Below are positions 35,128 through 46,889 of a stretch of DNA of 64,000 bases, in pieces. This DNA comes from Clostridium sp. (lineage in GTDB: Bacteria; Bacillota; Clostridia; Clostridiales; Clostridiaceae): contig JARLHR010000028.1 of NCBI GenBank assembly GCA_031292145.1, forward strand, positions 1-64,000, given 5' to 3'. The notes beneath the pieces were generated by a model. That model was not told the origin of the DNA and searched no databases. It saw only the letters and a program-made list of their open reading frames with translations. Both the position numbers and the translations under genes were made by a program. Within the stretch, counting starts at the first letter, position 1; every line of letters begins with the position of its first letter.

Positions 35128-36522
35128 TTAAATATTATACACATTAATAACTTCTTTAAGTTCTTCTGCCAATACGGTTTGTTCATTAATTGCCTTAACA
35201 ATAGTTCCTACTTGATCAGTAACCTCATCTACATTTTTTTGTATATACATTGTTTTGTCTGCTGTATCTACTGCATTTAGACTTACTCTATTAATTCCCT
35301 CTGTTATTCCCATAATAATTTCTTCAATTGCCGAACTTGTATATTGAATTTCCTCTGCCATATTAGTAATTAATTTTGAATCTTTCTCATAACTTGTTGC
35401 TGTTTCAATTAATAATTCATAATCTCTATGAACATCCTGCTCTAAAAAAATCAATAAATCTTTACTGTGCCCGCTTAAGTTATTGAATGCATTTTGTACC
35501 TCATTAATAACTTTTTTTATTTTATTGACAGCCTCTTTACTTTGCTCTGCTAATTTTCTCACCTCATCAGCAACTACTGCAAATCCCTTTCCCTGTTCAC
35601 CTGCTCTAGCCGCTTCTATTGCTGCATTAAGTGCTAATAAATTAGTTTGTTCTGATACATCTGCTATTACATCTGCCATCATTTTAATATCCCGCACCAC
35701 TTTGCCTTGTTCAATTGCACTTGTAATATTTCCAACTTTTTCTATGCATATTCCTCTTGCATTCTTTGCTGCTGCTTGTCCTTTTTCTTTGACTTTCGTT
35801 GCCTTATCTCTAATGTTTTCCGCCGATTTATTGTCTGTTACAGCCGCTTCATTTAAACCTGATACTACAGTTTTTATTTCAAATGTTGAAGAGTTAACTT
35901 CCTGTGAAACTGCACTTAATTGTTGAACTTCATTGCATATTAATTCAGTTGAGGAATTTACTTCTATAATTCTATTGTTAATTGTTTGCACAATCCCATT
36001 TAAATTTTCACTTGACTTTATTAATAGGTTTGAGTAATCATATATATTTCCAACCATTGCTCTATTTGCATTTATTGCATCATTTAAACTATCTACAACA
36101 TCCTTAATTTCTCTATCATATTTTCCATCAAGCCTGGCAGTCAAATCTCCTTTTCTTAATGAATTTGATAATTCGCTTAAATCTTTTAATGGTTTTAGTA
36201 TTCCCCTTATTATTATTATTGCAAGAATCAATGTAACTATAAATGCAATAATTGAGACTACAACAGATATGTTTGTAAATTTATTTATTGAATCCTCAAG
36301 TTGATTAATTGATGCTCTCATATTTTGTTTTGTTACTGTTTGAACTGCTGCATTATTTATTATATCTTGCGTTGTCCCAAGTTCTAATATGACATTTTTC
36401 ATCTGCCTTATGCAAACACCTGCAACAATGAGCATAAAACTTAAAATTATGATATAGCTTACTATTATTTTGTTTTTAAGACTACTTCCATTACCCTCCA
36501 CCTTGCCTATTTTTATCTTCAT
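35128..36522 (-). CDS. Methyl-accepting chemotaxis protein with a very short sensor domain
   Basis: This 464-residue receptor has membrane segments at about 17-41 and 83-107, so the extracytoplasmic loop is only ~40 residues. A HAMP domain follows ([20 protein letters not shown]), then a signalling domain with the hairpin tip [40 protein letters not shown]. Such a small loop is unlikely to bind a sugar directly; a binding-protein complex or the membrane may be what it senses. Two LacI-type operators (36597, 36758) lie between it and the regulator gene upstream, which suggests it belongs to the maltodextrin regulon. The tip region is complete. Confidence 0.93.
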   Translation of the reverse strand: MKIKIGKVEGNGSSLKNKIIVSYIIILSFMLIVAGVCIRQMKNVILELGTTQDIINNAAVQTVTKQNMRASINQLEDSINKFTNISVVVSIIAFIVTLILAIIIIRGILKPLKDLSELSNSLRKGDLTARLDGKYDREIKDVVDSLNDAINANRAMVGNIYDYSNLLIKSSENLNGIVQTINNRIIEVNSSTELICNEVQQLSAVSQEVNSSTFEIKTVVSGLNEAAVTDNKSAENIRDKATKVKEKGQAAAKNARGICIEKVGNITSAIEQGKVVRDIKMMADVIADVSEQTNLLALNAAIEAARAGEQGKGFAVVADEVRKLAEQSKEAVNKIKKVINEVQNAFNNLSGHSKDLLIFLEQDVHRDYELLIETATSYEKDSKLITNMAEEIQYTSSAIEEIIMGITEGINRVSLNAVDTADKTMYIQKNVDEVTDQVGTIVKAINEQTVLAEELKEVINVYNI

Positions 36523-36596
36523 AGTATTCTCCTTTGCTAAATTCTTATATTTATTATCTTTCCGTTAAACGTTAACACAATTGTGGATATTCCCAG

Positions 36597-36610
36597 TGCA
36601 TGCGCTTGCA
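36597..36610. promoter_or_regulatory. LacI/MalR-type operator O1 (chemoreceptor)
   Basis: TGCATGCGCTTGCA, one mismatch from the perfect palindrome TGCAAGCGCTTGCA; about 75 bases before the chemoreceptor ATG. Confidence 0.7.
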
Positions 36611-36756
36611 TTATTAATTGAAAATAGCATATGCACAAAAGAAGCTCTTCAAAATAAAAATTGTTTTTTAATTTAAGCAATAGTAATCTCCTAATATCTT
36701 TTAAGTGTGCCTAAATATTTCTATAACTTTTACACTGTGTTAGCAAAATTATATAT

Positions 36757-36771
36757 TTGCAAGCGCTTGCT
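36757..36771. promoter_or_regulatory. LacI/MalR-type operator O2
   Basis: TTGCAAGCGCTTGCT lies between the regulator gene's stop and the chemoreceptor, 147 bases from O1. Two sites so close could support a repression loop. Confidence 0.75.
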
Positions 36772-36809
36772 ATTTTATAATAAAAATACTTCTTTAGTTT
36801 GCATAAGGG

Positions 36810-37811
36810 CTATTTAAATGATTCTCGTTTTACAAGCTTTGACTCAATAATATGATGATTCATGGATGTCTCGCTATTCTCTAAATGGTCAATTAAAATT
36901 TTTACAGCATAATATCCAAGTTCATCAGCATTAATATCAACAGATGATAATGGTGGATTCTGAAATTCTGCTAATGGATTGTTATTAAATCCCACTACTT
37001 CTATATTCTTAATATTTCTTTCATTAAGAACTTTAAGTGCGCCAAAAGCTAATACATCATCTTCTGCTATTATTGCTGTCGCCGTAACATTCTCCAATAA
37101 TCTAATTGTTCCAATTCTTCCCTCTTCCTCATTAAAGTCCTTCATCATTATAATATCTTTGTCTTGTATTGAAATACCATTGATTTGGCATGCAACTTTA
37201 AATCCGTTAAATCTATCCTTTGTAACGTTCCATTCTTTCTTTGCTCCTAAAAAAGCTATAGACTTATGCCCTTTTTTTATTAGTTCATTTACTAGATTAT
37301 AAGTAGCTTGAAAATTATCATTATCCACCCACAACAAACCATCTGCCTCTTCTGGTCTTCCTATTACTACAAATGGAAACTCTGCTTCTTTAAGATATTT
37401 TATGCTCTTATCATCTGTCCTCGCACGTAATAAGCATATACCATCAACTAAATTACTTGTAATAAAATTATTTATATACTCTAGTTCAGTTTTTTCATCT
37501 TCACTAAATGCATAAGTAATATAATATTTTTTATTTTGAGCATATCTGCTCATCCCCTTCATAGCTTGAATGAAAAATGCATTGGTAATTAAATCTTGTG
37601 CTTCATTAGGCAAGACTACCCCTAGAATTCTACTTTTCTTATTAGCTAAACTCCTAGCTATTGCATTTGGTTTATATTTCAGTCTATTTATGGCCTCCCT
37701 AACTCTTTCTTTAGTTTCTTCACTTATTTGTGAACTATTAGATATAACTCTAGATACAGTTGATGGAGATACATTTGCTTCTTTTGCTACTTCTTTAATT
37801 GTAACCTTCAT
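36810..37811 (-). CDS. LacI-family regulator, probable maltodextrin repressor
   Basis: This 333-residue regulator has an N-terminal LacI helix-turn-helix (TIKEVAKEANVSPSTVSRVISNS), a hinge helix (NAIARSLANKKS), and a periplasmic-binding-protein-like sensor domain (GVVLPNEAQDLI, GRPEEADGLLWVDNDN). It stands beside malQ and the sugar ABC transporter, and palindromes of the type bound by MalR-like repressors precede malQ, malE and the chemoreceptor. Direct binding is inferred. The ATG has GGAGAAGGACATG just upstream. Its own promoter region (37812-38266) lacks an obvious operator copy. Confidence 0.9.
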   Translation of the reverse strand: MKVTIKEVAKEANVSPSTVSRVISNSSQISEETKERVREAINRLKYKPNAIARSLANKKSRILGVVLPNEAQDLITNAFFIQAMKGMSRYAQNKKYYITYAFSEDEKTELEYINNFITSNLVDGICLLRARTDDKSIKYLKEAEFPFVVIGRPEEADGLLWVDNDNFQATYNLVNELIKKGHKSIAFLGAKKEWNVTKDRFNGFKVACQINGISIQDKDIIMMKDFNEEEGRIGTIRLLENVTATAIIAEDDVLAFGALKVLNERNIKNIEVVGFNNNPLAEFQNPPLSSVDINADELGYYAVKILIDHLENSETSMNHHIIESKLVKRESFK

Positions 37812-38266
37812 GTCCTTCTCCTATCCATATTAACAAACTCATCTAACATTTATTAATATTCATTTCTTTAATTTTAAATTAAGTATTTATATTTTAGTAT
37901 ACTGTAATAAAAATATTATCTATAACACAATATAGACATAATATTTAAATTACCATGTAATTATTTTATTAATATTATAAATTCTTTTGTTTAACTTATT
38001 GCTAACTCCCTATTTAATTGCAAAAAAATTATATAATACTTAATATCTTAATAATTTTAATATTATCACATTTGGAATAATCTATAAACATTATATACGT
38101 TAATTTAATGGAAAATAAACATTTTGTATATTGCTACAATTTATAATATAACTAATTAGTGTTCTATAAGCTTTTCATTTCTGGATATTCTATATATAAT
38201 CTCTTAATAATTAAATAAACTCTACAATATTTAGATTAATATTATAGAGATTACTTTTATAACTTA
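37812..38266. other. Spacer between malQ and the LacI-type regulator gene
   Basis: Very AT-rich. A hairpin (CTCTACAATATT with AATATTATAGAG, 38220-38249) probably ends malQ transcription. No gene and no operator copy was seen in the rest, which should hold the regulator's promoter. Confidence 0.5.
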
Positions 38267-39796
38267 TTATACTTTAGCGTTTTCATCATTAGAAATTTGA
38301 TTATTCCTTGATTTGCATCTTCCATAAGTTTTAGTTATTGTATAAATTTTTTCAGCTAATTCATCACTAAGTGAATCTTCATTAACTCTCCAACTCCAAT
38401 TTTGCCCAAGAGTTGATGGCAAATTCATCCTTGCTTCATTTCCCAAGTTTAAAAAATCCTGAATTTGAGCTATAGAAATATCTGAAATGCTACTCCATGC
38501 ACCTCTAATAAAGCCCCAATTATAACCTTCTTCTTTATTCAAGCTTAAATATTGCATTGCTTTTTGAACTTCTTCTTTAGGTGCGGTTATTTCCATCCAG
38601 CCCCTAACAGTATCATTATCATGAGTACCAGTGTAAACTATAAAATTTTTCTCATAATTATGAGGTAAAAAAGGATTTGATCCATCTGTATCAAATGCAA
38701 ATGTTAATATCTTCATACCTGGGAAACCAGTGTCATTTCTAAGTTTTATAGTTTCTTCTGTTAATGTTCCTAAATCTTCTGCAATTATATTTACATCTCC
38801 AAGCTCATCTTTAATTGCATTAAATACTTTTATTCCAGGCCCTTTAACCCATTCCCCATTTGCAGCAGTTAAATCACCATAAGGAATTGACCAATATGAT
38901 TCAAAGCCCTTAAAATGATCTATTCTTAGTACATCATATAAATTTAAACTTTGTCTTATTCGATTAACCCACCATTTATAATTAGTCTTATCCATGTAAT
39001 TCCAATCATAAATTGGATTTCCCCATAACTGGCCCGTCGCTGAAAATATATCTGGCGGACATCCAGCAACCTTTAATGGTTTTAATGTTGTTTTATGAAG
39101 TAAAAATGCTTCAGGATTACTCCATACATCAGCACTATCTTCTGCAACATATATAGGCATATCGCCTATTATTTCAATACCTAATATATTTACATATGTT
39201 TTTAATGCTTCCCATTGTTTAAAAAACTCATATTGAAGGAACTTCCAGTAATTTATCTCATCATGTAATAAATTCTTATACTTAATTATAGCTTCTGGTT
39301 CTCTTAATCTAATATCTTCATCCCAAGTTTGCCAGCTCTTTAAATCAAAATGACTTTTCAATGCCATATATAGTGCATAATCATCCAACCAAAATTCCTG
39401 TTTGTCCTCAAATTCTTTTATATGCTGATTTTTACTTAATTTAAAATTTTCATATGCTTTTCTCAATACATTAAACTTCTCAGAAAACATTATACTATAA
39501 TCTATAGTTTCTACATTCTCGCAAAATTTTATCGAGTCATAATCTTGTTTATTTAATAATCCATCCCTTTCCAACATATCAAAATCTATAAAATATGGAT
39601 TTCCAGCAAATGCCGAAAAAGATTGATATGGTGAATCTCCAAAACTTGTAGGTCCAAGGGGTAATATCTGCCAATACTTTTGACCAGCTTTTCTTAAAAA
39701 ATCCCCAAATTTATATGCTTCTTTACCAAATGTCCCTATTCCATATTTACCTGGTAGAGAAGAAATATGCATAATAATACCACTACTTCTATTCAT
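38267..39796 (-). CDS. malQ: 4-alpha-glucanotransferase (GH77)
   Basis: This 509-residue amylomaltase has SSGIIMHISSLPGKYGIGTFGKEAYKF at the start (marker for residues 3-29), the nucleophile region VLRIDHFKGFESYW, the acid/base region IIAEDLGTLT and TGTHDNDTVRGW. It shuffles maltodextrin units in the cytoplasm to give glucose and longer chains for phosphorylase. It lies downstream of the malE-malF-malG genes on the same strand, with its own LacI-type operator at 39868, so it can be transcribed separately. Length and motifs are normal. Confidence 0.96.
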   Translation of the reverse strand: MNRSSGIIMHISSLPGKYGIGTFGKEAYKFGDFLRKAGQKYWQILPLGPTSFGDSPYQSFSAFAGNPYFIDFDMLERDGLLNKQDYDSIKFCENVETIDYSIMFSEKFNVLRKAYENFKLSKNQHIKEFEDKQEFWLDDYALYMALKSHFDLKSWQTWDEDIRLREPEAIIKYKNLLHDEINYWKFLQYEFFKQWEALKTYVNILGIEIIGDMPIYVAEDSADVWSNPEAFLLHKTTLKPLKVAGCPPDIFSATGQLWGNPIYDWNYMDKTNYKWWVNRIRQSLNLYDVLRIDHFKGFESYWSIPYGDLTAANGEWVKGPGIKVFNAIKDELGDVNIIAEDLGTLTEETIKLRNDTGFPGMKILTFAFDTDGSNPFLPHNYEKNFIVYTGTHDNDTVRGWMEITAPKEEVQKAMQYLSLNKEEGYNWGFIRGAWSSISDISIAQIQDFLNLGNEARMNLPSTLGQNWSWRVNEDSLSDELAEKIYTITKTYGRCKSRNNQISNDENAKV

Positions 39797-39867
39797 GCCT
39801 TCCTCCTATTTCCTTACCTTATATCGAAGATTTATTTTATCCAATAATTTTATTGCTTTATTTTTAA

Positions 39868-39880
39868 GCAAGCGCTTGCA
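39868..39880. promoter_or_regulatory. LacI/MalR-type operator O3 (malQ)
   Basis: GCAAGCGCTTGCA, 72 bases before the malQ ATG and 111 bases after malG. Confidence 0.75.
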
Positions 39881-39990
39881 CGGCAAACTACACTTTAACT
39901 GTTAATAAGCTATGATATATATTAGCCCTAAATGCATCATAGCTAAATATTAACAGATTACTTAAATGCAATACGTATCCCTACTGTTAA

Positions 39991-40893
39991 TTATTTTATA
40001 GAGCCTTGAACTATACCCGCAATAATTTGTTTTTGAACAAAGAAATAGAATATAATTATTGGGATTATAGATAAAACTAAAGCTGCCATAGCAAGTTCCC
40101 ATTGTTTTGAGAATGCTCCAAAGAAATTATTCATAGCTAATGGTATAGTATTTATCTTTCCATTTACTGTTAAGAAAGGCAGTAGGAAATCATTCCATAT
40201 CCATATACTATTTAATACAGCTACTGTAACGGTAGTAGGCTTTAATAATGGTAAAATTACCTTTACATATGTTTGCCACTTACTACATCCATCTATAGTT
40301 GCAGCTTCTTCAACTTCTTTAGGGATGCCTTTAATAAAACCATGATATAAAAATATACTCATACTTACACCAAATCCTATATACATAAATATAAGACCAT
40401 AATGTGTTCCTATCATTTTAAATGGACCAAATTCAAGTTTAGCCATCCACTTTACAAGCGGTAACATTACTGCTTGGAATGGTACAATCATTCCTGAAGT
40501 GAATACATAAAATATTATCTTACTCTTTTTTGTTTGATCACGCACTAATACCCACGCAGCCATTGAAGAAAATAGAAGTATTAGTATTACACTTCCAACA
40601 GTTATTATCATAGAATTAGCAAACGAACTTAACATATCCATTCTGTTTATAGCATCTAAATAATTTGTGTAATTCCATACAGCTGGTAACCCTGTGGTAT
40701 TGGAAAAAATTTCTCTTCTTGTTTTAAATGAATTGATAAACATTAAATAAAATGGTGCCATATATATTATTAACAATAGCCATGCAAACACTTCTAACAT
40801 TCCTAATTTACCTGTATAACTGTCTAATGTCTTTAATTTTTTGTTTGATTGGCTTTGTCCTACATTATTTGCAACTTTAGTTACTCCCATCAT
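39991..40893 (-). CDS. malG: Maltodextrin-type ABC permease, MalG-like
   Basis: This 300-residue inner-membrane permease has six membrane segments and the EAA loop VEEAATIDGCSKWQTYVKVILPLLKP for coupling to an ATPase (residue run split in reading, about 195-220). It ends in the MalG-like FFVQKQIIAGIVQGSIK. It pairs with MalF (overlap of one base) and the binding protein. A sugar-type ATPase (MalK/MsmX) gene is not in the cluster, so a shared ATPase elsewhere is likely. The substrate is called maltodextrin because of the adjacent malQ and regulator. Confidence 0.9.
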   Translation of the reverse strand: MMGVTKVANNVGQSQSNKKLKTLDSYTGKLGMLEVFAWLLLIIYMAPFYLMFINSFKTRREIFSNTTGLPAVWNYTNYLDAINRMDMLSSFANSMIITVGSVILILLFSSMAAWVLVRDQTKKSKIIFYVFTSGMIVPFQAVMLPLVKWMAKLEFGPFKMIGTHYGLIFMYIGFGVSMSIFLYHGFIKGIPKEVEEAATIDGCSKWQTYVKVILPLLKPTTVTVAVLNSIWIWNDFLLPFLTVNGKINTIPLAMNNFFGAFSKQWELAMAALVLSIIPIIIFYFFVQKQIIAGIVQGSIK

Positions 40894-41759
40894 TATGCCT
40901 CAACCTCCTTTTTCTTATTAAAGTAAACTTGAGTTAAAGAAATAGTAGTTACAAGTATAAAGAATATAATGGCTTTAGCTTGTCCTATTCCCAAGTTATT
41001 TAATACAAATGCTTCTTTGTATATATTTAAAGCTAACATTTCTGTTGTTTTCAATGGTGTTAGAGAAAAATTCAAATCAAATAACTTAAATGAATTTGCT
41101 AGTGTTAAAAACAAACAAATTGTCATTCCTTGTCTTACCATAGGTATTGTTATATTTTTAAATGTATGCCATCCATTAGCTCCATCAATATGAGCTGCTT
41201 CAATTAAATCAGTAGGAACATTTTCAAGTGCTGCTACATAAATAACCATTATATAACCCGCATATTGCCAAGTTGAAACAATTAACATAGCAAGCATTGC
41301 TGTGGTTGGTTCTTGTAATAGCGATGTCGAAAGTGCCTTACTTCCTAAAACTTGACCTATTCCTGTAAACACTGAATTAAACATAAATTGCCATATAAAT
41401 CCTAGGATTAATCCTCCAATTAGATTTGGCATAAAGAATCCAGTTCTTAAGAAATTATTAGTTTTCAATTTTCTTGTTACCGCATATGCTAATCCAAAGC
41501 CAACTAAATTAATAGTTATTACACTTGCAATTGTATATAAAACAGTTATTTTTAAAGAATATATAAATTGTACATCGTTAACAAGACTCGTATAATTACT
41601 TATTCCTACAAAATCATATTGGGGATTGGCACCATTCCAATTAGTAAATGTGTAATATATACCAATTATGAATGGTATTATTACCACCATTGTCATGGCA
41701 AATAAAGCAGGGCCTACAAATATCCAAAAATCTTTATTGTCTTTTAATTTTTTACTCAT
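40893..41759 (-). CDS. malF: Maltodextrin-type ABC permease, MalF-like
   Basis: This 288-residue permease has six predicted membrane segments and the EAA loop VPTDLIEAAHIDGANGWHTF. It is shorter than enteric MalF, lacking its large periplasmic loop, as is usual in Gram-positive sugar transporters. It begins after malE and a strong intercistronic hairpin and overlaps malG by one base. Together they form the transmembrane channel for imported oligosaccharide. Confidence 0.9.
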   Translation of the reverse strand: MSKKLKDNKDFWIFVGPALFAMTMVVIIPFIIGIYYTFTNWNGANPQYDFVGISNYTSLVNDVQFIYSLKITVLYTIASVITINLVGFGLAYAVTRKLKTNNFLRTGFFMPNLIGGLILGFIWQFMFNSVFTGIGQVLGSKALSTSLLQEPTTAMLAMLIVSTWQYAGYIMVIYVAALENVPTDLIEAAHIDGANGWHTFKNITIPMVRQGMTICLFLTLANSFKLFDLNFSLTPLKTTEMLALNIYKEAFVLNNLGIGQAKAIIFFILVTTISLTQVYFNKKKEVEA

Positions 41760-41830
41760 GCATTTGCTCCTTTCATAATAATAATTACTATTATGTTCTA
41801 ATCTTAAATCTTATGTTATTTACTTTTTAA

Positions 41831-41867
41831 AATATTCATGAGGAATTTATAATTCCTCATGAATATT
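41831..41867 (-). terminator. Intercistronic hairpin between malE and malF
   Basis: AATATTCATGAGGAATT (41831-41847) pairs with AATTCCTCATGAATATT (41851-41867), loop TAT. It probably reduces read-through or protects the malE mRNA, so the binding protein is made in excess. Confidence 0.75.
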
Positions 41868-41882
41868 AATCTTTATTTACTA

Positions 41883-43193
41883 CTATTTGCTCTTTTTAGC
41901 ATCTTGAATTGCTTGTAACATGTCTTTCTTAGCTTGTGCTCCCATGTCAGTAGTAAGGAATTTAGAGAATATAGGTCCTATGTTGTTAGTTGAGAATCCA
42001 TCTGGTAAGTTAGTGAATGCCCATGGAAGAGTCTTTCCTGCTTTATTATATTCAGCTATTGATTTATTTAATGGGTTATCGCTTTCAACTGTAAAGTTTG
42101 TGAATGCAGGAATCATGTTCATATCCTTAACTAATGCTTCTTGACCAGTTTGACTAGTAACCATCCAATCTAAGAAGTCTTTTGCTTCTTTATTAACTTT
42201 AGAATCTTTGTTAACTACCCAGTACATTGGAACTCCTACTGGAATAGATGTATTTACTTTTGCATTTGTATCATTGTTAATACACATTGGAATGAATCCC
42301 ATATCAAATTTAGCATCTAAGTTCTTTAAATCTCCAGCACACCAATTACCTTGTTGAATAAATGCTGTTTTACCAAGTGCAAAGTTACCAACTTGATTAC
42401 TATAGTCTATAGTATCTAAAGCTTTTCCACCACCATATTTGCACATTAATTCAACCAAATTCATCCAATCATTGAATTGCTTATTATTAACTATATCTGC
42501 TTTACCAGCGATATAGTCTTCTGTAAATTGCTTAGGATTATCTTGTGCAGCTAATGGTATATTAAATGTGTGATTACCAGTAACCCAAGTTTCCTTTGTT
42601 GTATATGATATAACATTATCAATTCCTAATTGAGCCTTTTGGCTGTCTAACTTTTCAAATGCAGCCTTTAATTTATCAAATGAATCTATAGATTTAGGAT
42701 CAATTCCAGCCTTATCTAAAATGTCTTTGTTATATAATAATCCATATCCTTCTGTTGCTGCTGGCATACCATATACTTTACCATCAAATGTTATTGTGTC
42801 AAGCGTACCCTTAACTGCATTCTTAACCCATTCCTGATCACTTAAATCATCAATTTTCTGTTTCCAAACTCCATAATCCCCAGCACCTTGAACCATAAAT
42901 ATGTCTGGTTCAGTTCCTTTTTGGAATTCAGCTTTTAAAGATGCACCATAATCAGCACCACCACCTACTGAAGTTATTTCAACCTTAACACCTTTTTCTT
43001 GTTCATACTTTTTAGCAAGTTGTTGTAATGCATCATTGATTTCAACTTTTAGTTGAAATACTTTAACTGTTTTTCCACTTTCATTTGTTGCTGAACTTTG
43101 TGAGCCAGCGCCCGAACTTGTCCCACATCCCACCATAGTTCCAACTAATAATGTAGAAGCTAGAATTGTTGATAATAATTTTTTTGTTTTCAT
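41883..43193 (-). CDS. malE: Maltodextrin-type ABC substrate-binding lipoprotein, MalE-like
   Basis: The 436-residue lipoprotein starts with a signal peptide ending in LVGTMVGCGTSS (lipobox Cys about 23) and has the family-1 solute-binding fold (EPDIFMVQGAGDYGVW, NKDILDKAGID, AFIQQGNWCAGDL). It captures maltodextrins (or a related glucan) outside the cell for MalFG. It is the first gene of the transporter operon and has a perfect LacI-type operator about 125 bases upstream. GGAGGGG lies before the ATG. Confidence 0.92.
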   Translation of the reverse strand: MKTKKLLSTILASTLLVGTMVGCGTSSGAGSQSSATNESGKTVKVFQLKVEINDALQQLAKKYEQEKGVKVEITSVGGGADYGASLKAEFQKGTEPDIFMVQGAGDYGVWKQKIDDLSDQEWVKNAVKGTLDTITFDGKVYGMPAATEGYGLLYNKDILDKAGIDPKSIDSFDKLKAAFEKLDSQKAQLGIDNVISYTTKETWVTGNHTFNIPLAAQDNPKQFTEDYIAGKADIVNNKQFNDWMNLVELMCKYGGGKALDTIDYSNQVGNFALGKTAFIQQGNWCAGDLKNLDAKFDMGFIPMCINNDTNAKVNTSIPVGVPMYWVVNKDSKVNKEAKDFLDWMVTSQTGQEALVKDMNMIPAFTNFTVESDNPLNKSIAEYNKAGKTLPWAFTNLPDGFSTNNIGPIFSKFLTTDMGAQAKKDMLQAIQDAKKSK

Positions 43194-43199
43194 GTAAAT

Positions 43200-43656
43200 A
43201 CCCCTCCATTAAAATTCATTTTTGATAATTGTTAAAATATTAAATAATATATTTTTATAACATATGTCTAAAATATATATTTTAGATATAGTATTAACTT
43301 TTTTAACAGCTTCTCATGCAAGCGCTTGCAAAAATTTTAAAATTGCAACTTAATATATTTTCACTTTTACTTAAACTGTTTATTGCTTATTTCTTTAATT
43401 AACTTATTTCATAAATTTAGTATATCAATTTAAGAAAACTTTTACAAGCAATGTTTTTCTTGATTTTGAGGCAATTTTACCGATTTTTATCTGATTTATT
43501 ATGATTTGCTTCAAAATAGATGGTTTTTAGCAAAAAACGTTTGCATGATTTAATCTATACCTTTATTTGAATTATCTTACTTAAATCTTTTTCTTACTTC
43601 ACAAGAGGTTTAATTTCAGAATTTATAAATCTAATAAAACTCATGCCGATTCTACT
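43200..43656. other. malE regulatory region and spacer
   Basis: Holds operator O4 and a dyad TATCTAAAATATATATTTTAGA-like (43264-43291). It also holds a second weaker half-site pair, GCAAAAAACGTTTGCA (43530-43545), that resembles LacI or CcpA sites. No gene is seen. Confidence 0.5.
43317..43330. promoter_or_regulatory. LacI/MalR-type operator O4 (malE)
   Basis: TGCAAGCGCTTGCA, a perfect 14-bp palindrome and the best copy of the four. Confidence 0.85.
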
Positions 43657-43899
43657 TTAATAATTATTTATTAATGATAACTTCGCCTTCCTTGCCATTT
43701 TTTTTATCTCACATTCTCTTCTCATTGCATCTCGCTTATCTTCAAATATTTCATTATATACTAATTTAACTGGACCTCGCCCTCTTGTATATTTTGCTCC
43801 ACTGCCTTTTGAATGCATGTCTATTCTTCTTTCTAAGTTATTTGTCCATCCTGTGTATAATGTTCCATCAGAACATTCTATAATATATACATAGTTCAT
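43657..43899 (-). CDS. GIY-YIG nuclease-superfamily protein (UPF0213/YhbQ-like)
   Basis: This 80-residue protein is a single GIY-YIG domain: YVYIIECSDGTLYTGWTNNLERRIDMHSKG (marker for residues 3-32), then GAKYTRGRGPVKLVYNEIF and a Glu in MRRECEIKK. The family is small, cytoplasmic and linked to DNA repair or RNA processing in other bacteria; activity here is not shown. It stands alone between the maltodextrin and branched-chain amino acid genes. Confidence 0.92.
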   Translation of the reverse strand: MNYVYIIECSDGTLYTGWTNNLERRIDMHSKGSGAKYTRGRGPVKLVYNEIFEDKRDAMRRECEIKKMARKAKLSLINNY

Positions 43900-43953
43900 T
43901 TATTATTACCTCTGACTTAATAAAAAAGTATTTCTCAAATTAAATTATACCAT

Positions 43954-43995
43954 AAAAAAGAAGACGTGCCTCGCCTAGAGATCCGTCTTCTTTAA
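43954..43995 (-). terminator. Terminator of the ilv-leu operon
   Basis: AAAGAAGACG (43957-43966) pairs with CGTCTTCTTT (43984-43993); the minus-strand tail is TTTTTTAT. Confidence 0.85.
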
Positions 43996-44018
43996 AGATT
44001 TATATGTTACTATAAATA

Positions 44019-46719
<2,701 letters not shown>

Positions 46720-46732
46720 TCCCTCCTTATTC

Positions 46733-46889
46733 AGTTAAGAATTAATAGTTAATAGTTAATAGTTAAGGATGCAATTTCTTCGAAATTTCTAAAATGTATT
46801 TTTTATTGTGTTTCGCACTTTTTATATTTACTTCAAATTGCTATAGCAATTTGTTCTCTAACTCTTAGCTATTAACTCATAACTCTTAA
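46733..46889. repeat. Intercistronic repeat block between ilvD and ilvB
   Basis: AGTTAA-type direct repeats at one end (ATAGTTAATAGTTAATAG) and TTAACT-type at the other give terminal inverted repeats. Inside are AATTTCTTCGAAATT and CAAATTGCTATAGCAATTTG palindromes. Similar blocks are at 26915-27057 and 48565-48658. Confidence 0.55.

Noticed and set aside
43530-43545. Fifth LacI-type or CcpA site upstream of malE
   Set aside because: Only one good half-site (AACGTTTGCA); the other half is A-rich and the spacing is off, so it was not counted.
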